Of a DNA stretch of 39,496 nt, positions 37,888 to 39,496 are shown one piece after another. This stretch comes from Actinomycetota bacterium (GTDB lineage: Bacteria > Actinomycetota > Acidimicrobiia > Acidimicrobiales > Ilumatobacteraceae): NCBI GenBank assembly GCA_005778215.1, contig SXKB01000333.1, forward strand, positions 1 to 39,496, given 5' to 3'. A program made the translations under genes and the position numbers. Each line of letters begins with the position of its first letter. The first letter of the stretch is position 1. The notes under the pieces were generated by a model. The model did no database searches. It had not been told where the DNA came from and worked only from the letters and a program-made list of their open reading frames with translations.

Positions 37888-39279
37888 CTAGTCGTGCAGA
37901 CCAGCCAGGTGGCCAGCGGTGCGGCCGATCCAGCACGTCTGCTCGCTGCCCTGCCGCTCCTCCCACCAGTCGGCCACGCGGAACAACCGGTACATCGTGT
38001 GCACGCCGGTCCACCGCAACGGCTCGGGTTCCCACGACCGCGACCGGTAGTCCACCCACGGCAAGGTGGTGTGCGGGGTGTCGAGCCCGAGCGAGAGGTG
38101 CGCGAGCGAACGGGCGGCGAGGTACGCGGTGGTGACGCCGTGACCGGCATAGCCGAGCGTGTGGCCGATGCCGGTGGCGCGGTCGAACGACACCGACGTG
38201 CACCAGTCGCGGGTGACGCCCAGTACGCCGCTCCACGCGTACTCGATGCGCGTGTCGACCGACGGGAAGTAGGCACGCAGCCGGGCCGACAGCAGATCGA
38301 TGGTGGCTTGTGGAGTGTGGCCGTCGCCGCCGGTGCCCGAGCCGAAGCGATACGGGTTGCCGCGGCCGCCGATGGCGATGCGGCCGTCGGCGGTGCGCTG
38401 CGCATAGATGAACGTGTGCGCGGCGTCGCTGAGACAGTCGAGACCGGCCCAGCCGACACGCGCCCACTCTTCGTCGGTGAGCACCCGCGTCGCGACCATC
38501 GAGCTGTTCACCGGGATGATGCTGCGCTTGCCGAGCAGCGGGCCGCTGTAGCCCTCGGTGGCGAGCAGGATGTGCGGCGCCTGCACGGTGCCGCCGGCCG
38601 TGGTGACCCAGCCCGGCAGCACGCTGGTGGCGCGAGACCGTTCGTGGATGACGACGCCGCGCGCCTCGAGCACGTCGGCGAGGCCGCGCACCAGCTTCGC
38701 CGGATCGATGCGGGTGACGTCGGGGTAGTGCAGGCCACCGACGGCGCCGTGCACGTCGATGTGCGCAGCCACGCCGGCGGGGTCGAGATGCTGCACGTTG
38801 CCGGCCGGGAGACCGTGGTGCAGGTCGGCGGCGGCACGGGCACGCAGTCGCGCCAGCCCGGCCTTCGTGGTGGCCACCACCAGGTTGCCGCCGCGGTGCG
38901 CGTCGATCTGCAGCCCGTGCTGGTCGGCCACGGCCACCACTTCGGCGATGCCGTCGAGGTACTCGCGTTGCAGACGAGCCACCCCTGCCTCGCCCTCGCG
39001 GCCGGCGGCGTACCTGGCGCGGTTGCCGGCGATCAGCTGCGACAGCCATCCGCCGTTGCGGCCCGATGCACCCCACCCCACACGTTCGGCCTCCAGCACC
39101 ACCACGCGCAGGTCGGGCCGTTCGGCCGTGAGGTGGTACGCCGCCCACAGGCCGGAGAGGCCACCGCCCACGATGGCCACGTCGGCCGTGACCGCGCCGC
39201 GCAACGTGGGCCGCGCCGGCACCGCGGGCAACTGCTGCAACCAGAACGAGACGCCACCGTTCACCACTGCCGACTCCAT
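37888..39279 (-). CDS. FAD-dependent amine/amino acid oxidase-like protein (DAO family)
   Basis: 463 residues. FAD-binding Rossmann motif ADVAIVGGGLSGLWAAYHL (about 32-50) and VVVLEAERVGWGASGRNGGW, the hallmark of the PuuB/DadA-type DAO family that oxidises amines, e.g. gamma-glutamylputrescine. The C-terminal substrate domain contains GTGIGHTLGYAGHGV-type FAD contact (ATGIGHTLGYAGHGVTTAYL). Substrate unknown. ATG 39279 starts MESAVVNGG; ATG 39288 would add three residues. It reads divergently from the thioredoxin gene, 119 bp away, and its stop TAG is followed at 70 bp by the GTG of the next minus gene. Confidence 0.88.
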   Translation of the reverse strand: MESAVVNGGVSFWLQQLPAVPARPTLRGAVTADVAIVGGGLSGLWAAYHLTAERPDLRVVVLEAERVGWGASGRNGGWLSQLIAGNRARYAAGREGEAGVARLQREYLDGIAEVVAVADQHGLQIDAHRGGNLVVATTKAGLARLRARAAADLHHGLPAGNVQHLDPAGVAAHIDVHGAVGGLHYPDVTRIDPAKLVRGLADVLEARGVVIHERSRATSVLPGWVTTAGGTVQAPHILLATEGYSGPLLGKRSIIPVNSSMVATRVLTDEEWARVGWAGLDCLSDAAHTFIYAQRTADGRIAIGGRGNPYRFGSGTGGDGHTPQATIDLLSARLRAYFPSVDTRIEYAWSGVLGVTRDWCTSVSFDRATGIGHTLGYAGHGVTTAYLAARSLAHLSLGLDTPHTTLPWVDYRSRSWEPEPLRWTGVHTMYRLFRVADWWEERQGSEQTCWIGRTAGHLAGLHD

Positions 39280-39325
39280 GCCCGGCATCCTGCCACCCGG
39301 CTCGCGCGAGCTTTTCCTCGACATC

Positions 39326-39352
39326 GGGAATACACCCCGGGGGGTATCGGTT
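39326..39352 (+). promoter_or_regulatory. SigR/SigH-type ECF promoter before thioredoxin
   Basis: GGAAT (39327-39331), exactly 18 bp, then GTT (39350-39352), the consensus of disulfide-stress sigma factors SigR (Streptomyces) and SigH (Mycobacterium). It precedes the thioredoxin start by 46 bp, a usual position for this regulon. Confidence 0.6.
39330..39347. promoter_or_regulatory. CsoR/CstR-like operator within the promoter spacer
   Basis: ATACACCCCGGGGGGTAT is an inverted repeat (8 of 9 pairs) of the ATAC-C4...G4-GTAT type used by copper- or persulfide-sensing CsoR-family repressors. It fills the spacer between the -35 and -10 boxes. Confidence 0.5.
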
Positions 39353-39398
39353 GGACCGCACTGCAACGGCACGACGCCGATCCACGAAGGAGTTCCCC

Positions 39399-39496
39399 AT
39401 GTCCGTCACCCACGCCGACGACGTCTACCGCTTCCAGTCGGAAGTCATCGATTCCACGGTCCCCGTGGTGGTCGACTTCTGGGCCGAGTGGTGCGG
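39399..39496 (+). CDS. Thioredoxin, N-terminal part cut by window edge
   Basis: 32 residues are visible from ATG 39399, ending in VPVVVDFWAEWCG at the window edge. This is the beta-strand and the first half of the WCGPC active site of thioredoxin, a dithiol reductant. GAAGGAG (39386-39392) lies 6 nt before the ATG, a good ribosome site. The upstream promoter has the SigR/SigH form and a CsoR-like palindrome, so expression under thiol or metal stress is likely. The rest of the gene, including the second active-site Cys, is outside the window. Confidence 0.9.
   Translation, partial: MSVTHADDVYRFQSEVIDSTVPVVVDFWAEWC

Noticed and set aside
1-39496. Defence system, prophage or biosynthetic cluster spanning several genes
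   Set aside because: The lone methylase, P450, MATE and WXG100 genes are not linked to nuclease, phage, synthase or secretion genes; no multi-gene system of that kind can be supported.

Overview
The window is very GC-rich, densely coded chromosomal DNA from an actinobacterium. Probable membership of the Acidimicrobiia (Ilumatobacter-like) is an inference from gene content: a SEC-C-tagged methionine aminopeptidase, a DosR/DevS-like two-component pair, WXG100, DUF427 and DUF6325 proteins, and many CoA-ester enzymes. I see no rRNA, tRNA, CRISPR array, phage or transposase gene, and no gap over 300 bp without a gene.

Layout. 1-4457: partial membrane protein, DUF6325 protein, SHOCT protein, cytochrome P450 with an apparent ATC start, membrane-anchored HELTH metallopeptidase-like protein. 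4477-9215: amidase, FMN split-barrel protein, PAS histidine kinase and its probable NarL/DosR-type regulator (convergent), methionine aminopeptidase. 9325-14991: crotonase-family enzyme, MATE transporter, double-DUF427 protein, orphan NPPY DNA methylase, pantothenate kinase, lipoprotein. 14999-17826 (all minus): HAD hydrolase, short HTH_22 regulator, small thiamine-binding-like protein, FMN-binding protein, lone WXG100 protein, Nudix hydrolase. 17850-28780: M20 amidohydrolase, GH38 alpha-mannosidase, MmcQ/YjbR-like protein, CaiB-type CoA transferase, kynureninase, acetoacetyl-CoA synthetase coupled to an HMG-CoA lyase-like gene, SDR. 28808-35658: lipoprotein PDZ serine protease, TetR regulator, DUF2207 membrane protein, acyl-CoA dehydrogenase coupled to an acyl-CoA carboxylase beta subunit. 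35755-39496: two tandem paralogous membrane-anchored proteins, FAD amine oxidase-like protein, start of a thioredoxin gene.

Genes that work together: the lyase and synthetase (4-bp overlap) would take HMG-CoA to acetoacetate and then acetoacetyl-CoA, the end of leucine breakdown. The dehydrogenase and carboxyltransferase (4-bp overlap) would desaturate and then carboxylate an acyl-CoA. Kynureninase belongs to tryptophan breakdown. Together they suggest a heterotroph using amino acids and acyl compounds.

Three sequence-level patterns stand out. (1) Most first genes of transcription units have TANNNT 6-8 nt before the start codon, the arrangement of leaderless promoters. Three divergent pairs with starts 22-24 bp apart use -10 boxes on both strands built on one shared TA. 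(2) A 73-bp intergenic repeat (28-bp half module plus 45-bp hairpin) occurs five times at constant length, always close to a stop codon, with correlated substitutions across the stem. (3) The thioredoxin gene has a GGAAT-N18-GTT promoter (SigR/SigH type) whose spacer is filled by a CsoR-like C-tract/G-tract palindrome.
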